DNA from: JBOFEH01 sp051650265
GTDB taxonomy: Bacteria; Bacillota; Clostridia; Lachnospirales; Cellulosilyticaceae
NCBI GenBank assembly: GCA_051650265.1
Contig: JBOFIR010000061.1
Location: 1 to 24,043 of the forward strand
DNA: 24,043 nt
Direction: 5' to 3'
A program made the position numbers and the translations under genes. Every line of letters starts with the position of its first letter. Within the stretch, counting starts at the first letter, position 1. The notes below the pieces were generated by a model that saw only the letters and a program-made list of their open reading frames with translations, did not search any database and had not been told where the DNA came from. Below, in pieces: positions 14,536 to 22,074 of the stretch.

Positions 14536-14607
14536 AGCGCGAGACGGGGATCGAACCCGCGACCCTCTCCTTGGCAAGGAGATGCTCTACCGCTGAGCCA
14601 CTCACGC
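14536..14607 (-). tRNA. tRNA-Gly (anticodon GCC)
   Basis: Seen: 72 bases with acceptor GCGTGAG/CTCGCGC (one T-G pair), D stem GCTC/GAGC, anticodon stem CTCCT/AGGAG with loop TTGCCAA (anticodon GCC at 14575-14573), T stem GCGGG/CCCGT with loop TTCGATC. Discriminator T, as is usual for bacterial tRNA-Gly. CCA is not encoded. First gene of the two-tRNA operon. Confidence 0.97.
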
Positions 14608-14650
14608 ATACTAACTGTTCTTAAGATCTGTAACCCTTCGAACAATTAGT

Positions 14651-14679
14651 ATCTTATCACATTCCTATACAAGTGTCAA
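14651..14679 (-). promoter_or_regulatory. Promoter of the tRNA-Gly/tRNA-Pro operon
   Basis: Minus strand: perfect -35 TTGACA (14679-14674), 17-bp spacer ending in TGTGA (extended -10), -10 TAAGAT (14656-14651), about 44 bp before the tRNA-Gly 5' end. It overlaps no coding sequence but begins only 8 bp from the stop codon of the upstream repeat-protein gene. Confidence 0.85.
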
Positions 14680-14686
14680 TATATCT

Positions 14687-15640
14687 TTATAAATATTTTA
14701 AAATTATTTTAATTAATGCACCCTCTCTTTTTGCTCTTTCAAGCAATGCTGCTGTAATCCTTTCACCCACACGGCCAACTTGCACCCCCTGTGGTGAGAA
14801 GATATCTTGAGTCAGCACTCTTCCTTGCAAAAGTTTCAGCTGATATGCACGATACTTCTCAATAGTCGAATACTCTTTTTCCTCATATTCTAGCCCAACC
14901 AACCGATCTGGTTGCTCATATTGCCTCATGATCTCCTGATCTATAGCAGATAATTGATAAGCGAAAACTTGCCCCTCATCTAACGCCCCCTCTACTTTCT
15001 CGTCAGATTCTAGCTCACTCCAGCTTGTCTTCTCTTCATATGTCTCTTCCAGTGCTACTTCCTCTGCTAGTTCACTCCAGTCTGCTCTACCTTCGTACGC
15101 CTCTTCTCGTTCTATTTCTTCTGCTAGCTCACTCCAGCTTGCCTTCTCTTCATATATCTCTGCCAGTGCTACCTCCTCTGCTAGTTCACTCCAGCTTGCC
15201 TTCTCTTCATACGCCTCTTCCAGTGCTGCTTCCTCTGCTAGTTTACTCCAGCTTGCCTTCTCTTCATACACCTCTTCCAGTGCTGCTTCCTCTGCTAGCT
15301 CACTCCAGCTTGCCTTCTCTTCATACGCCTCTTCCAGTGCTGCTTCCTCTTCATCTGATTCTGTCACATTCCAGATTAATAAATCTTCTTCGTCGTCTGG
15401 CATGAGGAAATCACTAGATAGGTAGTCCCCCATCTCACGAAGTATTTGGTATGTTTCTAATGACCCATAAAGCTTTTCTTTAAATCCTTCTTCTACCTGC
15501 TCACCCTCTAAACCCGGAGCCTCATGGATTGTTTTTATTGTATGATAAGTAATTACTTCACAATTGACATTTACTTCTTCATTAAGCAAAGACAAGTCAA
15601 GCTTACCATCTTTTAAAAAATAGGATTCTGATTTTCTCAT
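14687..15640 (-). CDS. Acidic protein with six tandem 19-residue repeats, function unknown
   Basis: Seen: 317 residues from the ATG at 15640, six bases after AAAGGTG; a GTG at 15649 overlaps that site and is not preferred. Three parts: an N-terminal region (1-97) with no repeats; residues 98-211, six contiguous copies of a 19-residue unit, consensus EEAALEEAYEEKASWSELA; and a C-terminal region (212-317) ending GERITAALLERAKREGALIK. The repeats are Glu-rich, likely helical, and each keeps a Trp in (S/D)WS(E/K)L. No signal peptide or membrane helix. The end (RVLTQDIFSPQGVQVGRVGE then ITAALLERAKREG) resembles a short module found in other Gram-positive proteins, with phrasing like vLaeDi.d..G...G..it..ll.ra...G; this is from memory and tentative. 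Context: its own extended -10 promoter, between ysxC and a tRNA operon. I do not recognise a family. Confidence 0.85.
   Translation of the reverse strand: MRKSESYFLKDGKLDLSLLNEEVNVNCEVITYHTIKTIHEAPGLEGEQVEEGFKEKLYGSLETYQILREMGDYLSSDFLMPDDEEDLLIWNVTESDEEEAALEEAYEEKASWSELAEEAALEEVYEEKASWSKLAEEAALEEAYEEKASWSELAEEVALAEIYEEKASWSELAEEIEREEAYEGRADWSELAEEVALEETYEEKTSWSELESDEKVEGALDEGQVFAYQLSAIDQEIMRQYEQPDRLVGLEYEEKEYSTIEKYRAYQLKLLQGRVLTQDIFSPQGVQVGRVGERITAALLERAKREGALIKIILKYL
15008..15349 (-). repeat. Tandem repeat, 6 x 57 bp, in frame
   Basis: Six contiguous 57-bp units: 15293-15349, 15236-15292, 15179-15235, 15122-15178, 15065-15121 and 15008-15064 (repeats 1 to 6 in protein order). Repeats 1 and 3 differ at one base and repeats 2 and 3 at two. 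Repeat 5 is the most diverged (EEIEREEAYEGRADWSELA). The 57-bp unit keeps frame, so changes in copy number would change length by 19 residues without disrupting the gene. Confidence 0.97.
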
Positions 15641-15691
15641 TGACTTCACCTTTATGACTAGATTTTTCGTTCTTTCCTTCTCTTTTTCTTT

Positions 15692-15700
15692 ATTATATCA
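15692..15700 (-). promoter_or_regulatory. Extended -10 promoter of the repeat-protein gene
   Basis: Minus strand: TGA-TATAAT (15700-15692), 51 bp before the ATG. No good -35 element. The upstream sequence contains two copies of TATCAGAATT (plus strand), 13 bp apart, of unknown meaning. Confidence 0.5.
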
Positions 15701-15733
15701 GAATTATTATCAGAATTGCATATAATTTTAAAC

Positions 15734-15763
15734 AAAAAGAGACAACCCTTTCGGATTATCTCT
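15734..15763 (-). terminator. Intrinsic terminator of lonA-ysxC
   Basis: Minus strand: 11-bp stem AGAGATAATCC / GGGTTGTCTCT (two G-T pairs) closed by the stable tetraloop GAAA, followed by TTTT. It lies 14 bp after the ysxC stop. Confidence 0.88.
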
Positions 15764-15777
15764 TCTTTTAATCGCTA

Positions 15778-16377
15778 TTATTTTTGATCTTCTGTGTCGT
15801 AAAGTGTGTCAAGAACAGACCAGATCTCTTCTTTACCTTGTTTTGTTGATGCTGAGAACGGGATGAGTACATCTTCTTGTCTCAATCCAAGCCCCTTACG
15901 AATCATTGCTACATGTTTTTGAATTTGACTTCTGTTGATTTTATCTGCTTTTGTCGCTACAACAATTACATTGTTATGGTAATGTGTAATCCAATCATAC
16001 ATCATCTTATCATTTGCGCCTACTTCATGACGAATATCTACCAAGAGAATAATTTGTTTAAGTGTCTCTCTGTTTGAAAGATAATCTTCAATGAGTTTAC
16101 CCCATTTTTCTCTTTCTGTCTTAGACACCTTTGCATACCCATATCCTGGTAAGTCCACAAAGTTAATTTTTTGCTGAATGTTATAGAAGTTGATTGTTTG
16201 TGTTTTCCCTGGCTGAGAACTTGTTCTCGCAAGTGCCTTTCGGTTGATGAGGCAATTGATCAGAGAAGACTTACCTACATTTGATTTTCCTGCGAAAGCA
16301 ATCTCTGGCAGGGCTGCCTCCGGGAATTGTGATTTATTTCCCGCTGTAATCAGTAGGGATGCTTGTGTTACGTTCAT
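15778..16377 (-). CDS. ysxC: Ribosome biogenesis GTP-binding protein YsxC/YihA (EngB)
   Basis: Seen: 199 residues with G1 GKSNVGKSS (30-38), the G2 region PGKTQTINFYN, G3 DLPGYG (75-80), G4 TKAD (142-145) and G5 FSAST. The length matches the EngB family (about 195-210). The ATG is preceded by AGGAGG at good spacing. Known: YsxC binds the 50S subunit and is needed for late large-subunit assembly; it is essential in Bacillus. Context: 12 bp downstream of lonA, the conserved lonA-ysxC pair of Firmicutes, ended by a GAAA-loop terminator. Confidence 0.98.
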   Translation of the reverse strand: MNVTQASLLITAGNKSQFPEAALPEIAFAGKSNVGKSSLINCLINRKALARTSSQPGKTQTINFYNIQQKINFVDLPGYGYAKVSKTEREKWGKLIEDYLSNRETLKQIILLVDIRHEVGANDKMMYDWITHYHNNVIVVATKADKINRSQIQKHVAMIRKGLGLRQEDVLIPFSASTKQGKEEIWSVLDTLYDTEDQK

Positions 16378-16389
16378 ATTTATATCCTC

Positions 16390-18699
16390 CTAGTTTTGGG
16401 CAAATACATGTTGTAGTACATCATCCATTGTTTCTGCAAAAATGACTGTCACATTCTCTAGTGTACTTGCATCAAGTTCTTCAATATTTTTCTTATTATC
16501 TTTTGGCACAATGACTTCAAATATACCTGCTCTTTTGGCTGCAAGGATTTTTTCCTTAAGTCCACCTATTGGAAGTACACGTCCTCTAATTGTAATCTCC
16601 CCTGTCATGGCAATATCTGCTCTCACAGGTTTTTGTGTCAGGCCAGAAATCATGGCCGTTGCCATAGTGATTCCTGCAGATGGTCCATCTTTTGGTACAG
16701 CACCTTCTGGAATATGAATATGTAGATCCATATCTTTATAAAAGGCTTCATCAATTCCAAACTCAGTTGCTTTTGAACGAATATAACTCATTGCTGCACG
16801 AGCCGATTCTTTCATCACATTTCCCATATTACCAGTAAGCTCTAAACTGCCTTTACCCTTCATGGTATTGACTTCGATAGATAGTGTATCCCCTCCTACT
16901 GAAGTCCATGCAAGTCCTCTCACAACCCCAATCTGAGGTGTTTGGTTTTTGAGAATATGTGTAAATCTTGGTGCACCTAAATATTGATTAATTTGAGCTA
17001 TTGTCAAATTTTTGCTTCCTACTTCATCTTCTAATAAAGTCCTTGCAACTTTACGACAAAGTGTCCCAATCTGACGTTCAAGATCCCTTACACCTGCTTC
17101 TCTCGTATAGTTCTCAATCAAGTAAGCAAGGCTTGGACCTGTAATCTTGAACTGTTGTTTTGTAAGTCCATGCTTTTCTAGCTGTTTTGGAAGTAAATAT
17201 TTTTTGGCAATCTCTAACTTTTCTAAAGCTGTATAGCTATTCACTTCGATAATCTCAATACGATCTAACAATGGTTTGGGAATAGTCGAAAGTGTATTAG
17301 CTGTTGTAATAAACATCACATTGCTCAAATCTACTGGTACCTCGAGGTAGTGATCTCTAAAACTATGATTTTGTCCTGGATCTAGTACCTCCAAAAGTGC
17401 TGCTGCTGGGTCCCCTCTAAAGTCACCCATCATCTTATCAATCTCATCTAAGAGCATCACTGGGTTGCTCGCCTTTGCTTGTGTTAATGCAGAAATAAAT
17501 CGTCCTGGCATTGCACCTACATAAGTACGACGATGTCCTCTAATCTCAGACTCATCACGCACCCCCCCTAAAGAAATGCGTACATATGATCTTCCCGTTG
17601 CTTCTGCTATAGATTTTGCAATAGACGTCTTACCAACCCCTGGCGGTCCTACAAGACAGATAATTGGTGCCACCTCTTGCTTTGCTAATTTTCTAACAGC
17701 TAATGATTCAAGAATACGCTCTTTTACTTTTTCAAGACCATAATGATCTCTTTCTAAAATCTTCTGTGCTCTCTTGATTTCTAAGTTCTCTGCTGTCACA
17801 TGATTCCAAGGAAGTTCAAGCATCGTTTCGATATATGTACGAATCACACCACTTTCTGGGGACGCTGAAGACACTTTGAGTAATCTAGCAATTTCTTTTT
17901 CAAGCTTTTCATGGGCCTCATCCGTAAGCGCCATTTGTGTCATACGCTTTTTATAATTATCTATCTCACCTTTAATGCCGTCTTTTTCCCCTAGTTCTTC
18001 TTGAATCACTTTCAATTGTTCACGTAAAAAGTATTCTTTTTGTGTCTGATCAATATTCTTTTTTACTTTTGTATAGATATCTTTTTGAAGTGTAAGTACC
18101 TCTACCTCTTTTTCTAGCGACTCAATCACAAGATACATACGTGCTACAGGTTCTAAGCACTCTAAGATCTCTTGTTTCTTTGTGACATCCAGTGACATAT
18201 TCGCTATAATAAGATCTACAATCTCCATCGGTGCATTGCCACCTAATATGCCATACACCATCTCCATAGAAAGCTTTGTATTGAGCTTAGCATACTGCTC
18301 AAACAGTTCACCAATCGTACGCATCAGTGCTTCTACTTCTGCTGTATCCTCAACTTCCTGTTCCTCAATCAGTTCAATCTCAGCTTCCATATGCTCATTA
18401 TCATGTACCTCAAGAATTTTAGCTCGCGCCTCACCCTCTACCAATACTTTAATCACTGGTGGCTTGAGCTTGGCAATTTGCTTGACATGTACAACTGTTC
18501 CTACTTCATATAAATCTTTTATTTCTGGATCATCTAGCTTGGTTTCCTTTTGGGTAACAAGAATTAATTTCTCATCCCCTAACATCGCTGCCTCAATCGC
18601 CTTTAAAGATTTATCTCTACCTACATCAAAATGAATAATCATATTTGGAAATACAGTTAGTCCTCTTAAAGGAATAAGAGGCATCTTTTTTTGAGTCAT
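16390..18699 (-). CDS. lonA: ATP-dependent protease LonA
   Basis: Seen: 769 residues. The N-terminal LON substrate-binding domain (about 5-200) is followed by a helical linker, the AAA+ module with Walker A GPPGVGKT (351-358) and Walker B VMLLDEID (414-421), and the C-terminal protease domain with the Ser-Lys dyad: Ser674 in PKDGPSAG and Lys717 in GGLKEK, 43 residues apart as in E. coli Lon. Length and order are standard. Known: a cytoplasmic hexameric protease that degrades damaged and some regulatory proteins. Context: first gene of lonA-ysxC with its own extended -10 promoter. I see no CtsR heptads or CIRCE element in that promoter, so classical Firmicutes heat-shock repression is not evident. 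Confidence 0.98.
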   Translation of the reverse strand: MTQKKMPLIPLRGLTVFPNMIIHFDVGRDKSLKAIEAAMLGDEKLILVTQKETKLDDPEIKDLYEVGTVVHVKQIAKLKPPVIKVLVEGEARAKILEVHDNEHMEAEIELIEEQEVEDTAEVEALMRTIGELFEQYAKLNTKLSMEMVYGILGGNAPMEIVDLIIANMSLDVTKKQEILECLEPVARMYLVIESLEKEVEVLTLQKDIYTKVKKNIDQTQKEYFLREQLKVIQEELGEKDGIKGEIDNYKKRMTQMALTDEAHEKLEKEIARLLKVSSASPESGVIRTYIETMLELPWNHVTAENLEIKRAQKILERDHYGLEKVKERILESLAVRKLAKQEVAPIICLVGPPGVGKTSIAKSIAEATGRSYVRISLGGVRDESEIRGHRRTYVGAMPGRFISALTQAKASNPVMLLDEIDKMMGDFRGDPAAALLEVLDPGQNHSFRDHYLEVPVDLSNVMFITTANTLSTIPKPLLDRIEIIEVNSYTALEKLEIAKKYLLPKQLEKHGLTKQQFKITGPSLAYLIENYTREAGVRDLERQIGTLCRKVARTLLEDEVGSKNLTIAQINQYLGAPRFTHILKNQTPQIGVVRGLAWTSVGGDTLSIEVNTMKGKGSLELTGNMGNVMKESARAAMSYIRSKATEFGIDEAFYKDMDLHIHIPEGAVPKDGPSAGITMATAMISGLTQKPVRADIAMTGEITIRGRVLPIGGLKEKILAAKRAGIFEVIVPKDNKKNIEELDASTLENVTVIFAETMDDVLQHVFAQN

Positions 18700-18741
18700 T
18701 TTATCACCTACTTATTTCTTGATTTTTTAGTCCTATCCTTT

Positions 18742-18750
18742 ATTATAACA
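18742..18750 (-). promoter_or_regulatory. Extended -10 promoter of lonA
   Basis: Minus strand: TGT-TATAAT (18750-18742), 42 bp before the lonA ATG, with only a weak -35. It stands between the lonB terminator and lonA. Confidence 0.55.
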
Positions 18751-18767
18751 AATTTTTGCTAAAAAGT

Positions 18768-18800
18768 AAGTATACAGGGAACAAGAGTCCCTGTATACTT
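18768..18800 (-). terminator. Hairpin terminator after lonB
   Basis: Minus strand: 13-bp perfect stem with arms 18788-18800 and 18768-18780 and a 7-base loop, then ACTTTTT downstream. The stem reaches into the first base of the lonB stop codon. It separates lonB from lonA into two transcripts. Confidence 0.75.
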
Positions 18801-20443
18801 TATGCATGCAATATATCTTCAGCTTTTTTCATAATAGAACCACCAAATACCTCTTGAATCAATTCGTCAATATTTTCTACACTGATCACTTCGAGATCTA
18901 TATCATCGAAATATTTTTGTGCATTGGCTTTTGGTATGATCGCCTTTGTTGCACCTGCTTGTTTAGCACCCAGAAGCTTTTCTTTGACACCACCTACAGG
19001 ATAAACTTCCCCATGAATCGTCACTTCACCTGTCATAGCGAGTGTTTGTAAGATCGGTTCCTCAAAAATCGCTGAGTAGACCGCACTAAACATTGCAACC
19101 CCTGCTGATGGCCCATCTACAGGAATGCCCGTTGGAAAATTAATATGAATATAATAGCTATCCGTATCCACATGATACTTAGTTTTAATAAGTGTCAGGA
19201 CATTTTGCGCTGAGCTATGTGCCATACTCTTACGCTTACTGACACTATTTCTTCCTCTCAATTCTTCCTCTTCTATCACACCTGTAACCTTAAGTTCTCC
19301 CTCACCTTTAGCCACTTTCTGCGCAATTGCCTGTACTTCTAATACTGTCCCTTGTCCATGTCCATACACACCTAGTCCATTCACCTTTCCAATATGGTAG
19401 CGCGCCTCTAACTCTTTGTATGGCTGCATATGATACCCCCCAGTCTGTAATACCCACTCTGTGTCTTTGACACTGATACTATCATGACTTTCAAGCTTGG
19501 CTTTGTTGTAGGCTGTCTGAAGAATGTTAACAGCATCCCTGCCGTTATTAGCATATTGACTAATTAGCTTTTGACATCCCTCTTCTAATACCATATGCTC
19601 TCTGTCTGTAACAGATGTGATAATTTGCTCAATATCTGGCTGTGTCAAATCCTTGAAGAAAATCTCTATACATCTTGAACGCAGAGCTGGCGGAATCTCA
19701 TCTCTGCTTCTTGTCGTTGCTCCAATAAGCCTAAAATCAGCTGGCAGTCCCTTTTGGAAAATATCATGAATATATGCCGGAATACGATCATCCTGCTTCC
19801 CATAATAGGCACTCTCCAAAAACACCTTACGGTCTTCAAGCACCTTGAGTAGCTTATTCATCTGAGTAGGATGAAGTTCTCCAATCTCATCAATAAATAA
19901 TATGCCACCATGGGCCTTGGTCACTGCGCCTTCTTTAGGTTGAGGAATACCGGCTTGCCCATAAGCTCCTGCCCCTTGATAGATCGGATCATGAACAGAC
20001 CCCATCAAAGGATCTGCAACACTTCGCTCATCAAATCTTAAAGTAGTCGCATCAATCTCCACAAACTTTGAGAAATTGTTAAAAGGAGACTTCTCCGACT
20101 TCTTCGCCATCTCGAGTACGACCCTAGCTGCCGCTGTCTTACCAATACCTGGGCTTCCGTAAATCAATATATGCTGCGGATTAGGTGTGCATAAAGCTGT
20201 CTTCAACGCTAACATACCATCTTCTTGCCCGATGATATCTGCATCACTCTTTGGTCTAAGCTTCTCTGATAAAGGTTCTGTAAGGGAAAGTCTTCTGAGC
20301 CGCTGAAGCTGTTCGAGCTTTTCTCCTGAGTCTTTGAAGACTGTTGTTTTATTTGCTTTGTTTTGTTTGAGCTGCGTAAGAAAATAGATCCCTACTACAG
20401 CTGAGAAAAATAACTGTACGCCAATCAATAATCCTTCTATCAC
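18800..20443 (-). CDS. lonB: ATP-dependent protease LonB, membrane-anchored
   Basis: Seen: 547 residues from a GTG start (20443-20441) with AGGAGG seven bases upstream. An N-terminal membrane helix (about 4-23) replaces the LON domain of LonA. The AAA+ module has Walker A GSPGIGKT (96-103) and Walker B ILFIDE (181-186), with arginine-finger region PPALRSRCIE. The protease domain has Ser446 in PVDGPSAG and Lys489 in GGVKEK, again 43 residues apart. Known: Bacillus LonB is a sporulation-associated protease localised to the forespore membrane. Context: between clpX and lonA as in many Firmicutes, but here a gene on the opposite strand intervenes before clpX. Both dyad residues are intact, so it should be active. 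Confidence 0.96.
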   Translation of the reverse strand: MIEGLLIGVQLFFSAVVGIYFLTQLKQNKANKTTVFKDSGEKLEQLQRLRRLSLTEPLSEKLRPKSDADIIGQEDGMLALKTALCTPNPQHILIYGSPGIGKTAAARVVLEMAKKSEKSPFNNFSKFVEIDATTLRFDERSVADPLMGSVHDPIYQGAGAYGQAGIPQPKEGAVTKAHGGILFIDEIGELHPTQMNKLLKVLEDRKVFLESAYYGKQDDRIPAYIHDIFQKGLPADFRLIGATTRSRDEIPPALRSRCIEIFFKDLTQPDIEQIITSVTDREHMVLEEGCQKLISQYANNGRDAVNILQTAYNKAKLESHDSISVKDTEWVLQTGGYHMQPYKELEARYHIGKVNGLGVYGHGQGTVLEVQAIAQKVAKGEGELKVTGVIEEEELRGRNSVSKRKSMAHSSAQNVLTLIKTKYHVDTDSYYIHINFPTGIPVDGPSAGVAMFSAVYSAIFEEPILQTLAMTGEVTIHGEVYPVGGVKEKLLGAKQAGATKAIIPKANAQKYFDDIDLEVISVENIDELIQEVFGGSIMKKAEDILHA

Positions 20444-20584
20444 GGTAAATCCTCCTTCTCTTTCACTCTCTTGAGTATTGCCTAGAGAAGAGATCTACAT
20501 ACGATTTTTATAGGAATAAGTCACAATTTACACACTTTTTTCATAGGATAGTAATAAGCGATTATTTCTCAAAGGAGGTTTGCC

Positions 20585-22048
20585 ATGATACACACACCGC
20601 TCAAAACGCTTCTTACTTCTCAAACTGCCCCTATTATTAGTCCTCAGTCAACTGATCAAGCGTTACTATTTGGTTCACAAGTTACTGCTAATAGCCCTTA
20701 CTATGATGCGTTAGAACTCCAAATTATCACTGCTGACGAACGCTCCTATACGTTCCCTCTAGATTATGGTGGCTACAACGCTTCTCTATTCCTCGCTGAC
20801 TTCACAGGCCAAGGAACTTCTGATCTACTCATTACAAGTTATTCTGGTGGATCTGGTAGCTATGCCCATGTTAGCCTCTATCATTTCAATAACGGGGGGT
20901 TAGACGAACTATTTTCTTCTGAAGGTTTTGATGCACTTTTTTCTTATACAGCCCACTATCTACCTTATTACCAAGCACAGATTACTTCTCACGGTGCCGA
21001 TATGCGTTTTAATCTAACCTTGACACACCTGTCCTCAGAAGCCCTCAGTCTCATCTACAGTCCCTCCGGCCAAGTCATCACCAATGAAGAACCTATGATC
21101 TCAGCGCTTAATGCCGCTTTTCCTATTAAGCTCCCTGACAAAATATCCTATGATCTACTTATTTGGCAACGTATCATCGGACCTACCAATGCCGATACAC
21201 TCGGGATGATTCAAACGCTGATGCATTTTCCTCAGTCAAGCCCACAACTGGTCAACCAAACACTCGTAACTCAAGGACTTCCTATCAATACAACACGTAC
21301 AGCTACCACACTTACTTCAGAACTTTTCTCACTTCTTCCAAAAGGAAGCCGGCCACTACCTCTATCCAATTCATGTGACCAAGAATATATGATTTTTGAA
21401 GATTTGAACCATGATGGGCTCAGTGAGATTCTACTCAGTTTTTCACTTGAAGATACGCCAGCTCTAGCTGTATTTAGCGATCACCATAATCAAGTAAAAC
21501 TTCTCGATACTTATTTTGGCAAAGGCCGAGGAATCCATGACCTCACAGTACTTCCCCTCAAAAAGGACAAAAAAGGTATTCTTATAGGCTGGCAACAAGA
21601 CCATCTCTCCTCTATTTTAAATATTTTAGAACTGAAAGGTCACAAACTCGTTCCACTCATCCAAAATAATCTTCCTGCCTATAGTTTTTTTGATCTCATC
21701 GACTTTAATAACGATGGTCAGATGGAAATTATCCTATGGATGCATGATACTAACGAGGCCTACAAGGTACAAGTATATGAGGCACTTCAGACAAAACTCC
21801 TTCCTACAAATGCCTATAACAAAATTTATTTTCAAAAAGTAGTTGATTATTACACTGAACTGCTCAAACTTGATCATGATAACGGTCCTTATCTTTACTA
21901 TCTCACACTCGCACAAGCACAATTAGGATTATATCCTGATGCACGTGCCACGTTAGACTATGCGCTCTCTCTTACAACACCATACCCCTCTATTGGTAGT
22001 CTCAAAAAGCTACGTAATAATCTTAAAACAAAAGAGAGGATGCACTAA
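20585..22048 (+). CDS. VCBS/FG-GAP-like repeat protein with C-terminal TPR-like helices
   Basis: Seen: 487 residues, ATG preceded by AAAGGAGG. At least three beta-propeller blade signatures with a calcium-loop pattern: ADFTGQGTSDLLIT (from 71), DLNHDGLSEILL (273-284) and DFNNDGQMEIIL (373-384). The C-terminal segment from about 414 (YFQKVVDYYTELLKLDHDNG, then LAQAQLGLYPDARATLDYAL) looks like a TPR-type helix pair. No signal peptide is present, and the strong ribosome binding site excludes a longer N-terminus. Known: similar VCBS-like proteins without signal peptides occur in Bacillaceae and Clostridia, with phrases such as GYNPTLFLGDFTGDG (from memory); their function is not established. Context: alone, antiparallel to both neighbours, between clpX and lonB. 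A weak promoter (TTTACA 16 bp TAGTAA) may lie upstream. Confidence 0.82.
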   Translation: MIHTPLKTLLTSQTAPIISPQSTDQALLFGSQVTANSPYYDALELQIITADERSYTFPLDYGGYNASLFLADFTGQGTSDLLITSYSGGSGSYAHVSLYHFNNGGLDELFSSEGFDALFSYTAHYLPYYQAQITSHGADMRFNLTLTHLSSEALSLIYSPSGQVITNEEPMISALNAAFPIKLPDKISYDLLIWQRIIGPTNADTLGMIQTLMHFPQSSPQLVNQTLVTQGLPINTTRTATTLTSELFSLLPKGSRPLPLSNSCDQEYMIFEDLNHDGLSEILLSFSLEDTPALAVFSDHHNQVKLLDTYFGKGRGIHDLTVLPLKKDKKGILIGWQQDHLSSILNILELKGHKLVPLIQNNLPAYSFFDLIDFNNDGQMEIILWMHDTNEAYKVQVYEALQTKLLPTNAYNKIYFQKVVDYYTELLKLDHDNGPYLYYLTLAQAQLGLYPDARATLDYALSLTTPYPSIGSLKKLRNNLKTKERMH

Positions 22049-22063
22049 GTGCATCCTCTCTTT
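22031..22063. terminator. 15-bp perfect hairpin with a stop codon in its loop, shared with clpX
   Basis: Arms 22031-22045 and 22049-22063 pair perfectly, and the three-base loop is TAA, the stop codon of the VCBS-like gene. On the minus strand the stem is followed by TTTTGTTTT, a good T-tract for clpP-clpX. On the plus strand only TTTATCT follows. The left arm encodes the last five residues (KERMH) of the VCBS-like protein. Confidence 0.85.
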
Positions 22064-22074
22064 ATCTCAAAACC

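Noticed and set aside
14413..14610. tRNA genes as a possible integration (att) site for a mobile element.
   Set aside because: No integrase, no direct repeat of a tRNA 3' end nearby, and no phage-like genes on either side.
14385..14645. An 86-codon minus-strand open frame through the tRNA region.
   Set aside because: It runs through two complete tRNA genes and their terminator.
15025..15405. A repetitive plus-strand open frame (Leu/Pro/Ser-rich) over the 57-bp repeats.
   Set aside because: It is the antisense reading of the repeat array; the minus-strand gene has a promoter, ribosome binding site and unique flanking domains.
18182..18634. A Ser/Ile-rich 150-codon plus-strand frame inside lonA.
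   Set aside because: Antisense shadow of the LON domain, no translation signal.
18700..18799. Searched for CtsR heptad repeats or a CIRCE element at lonA, and likewise at clpP and lonB.
   Set aside because: No GGTCAAA-type direct repeats or 9-bp CIRCE arms are visible in these upstream regions.
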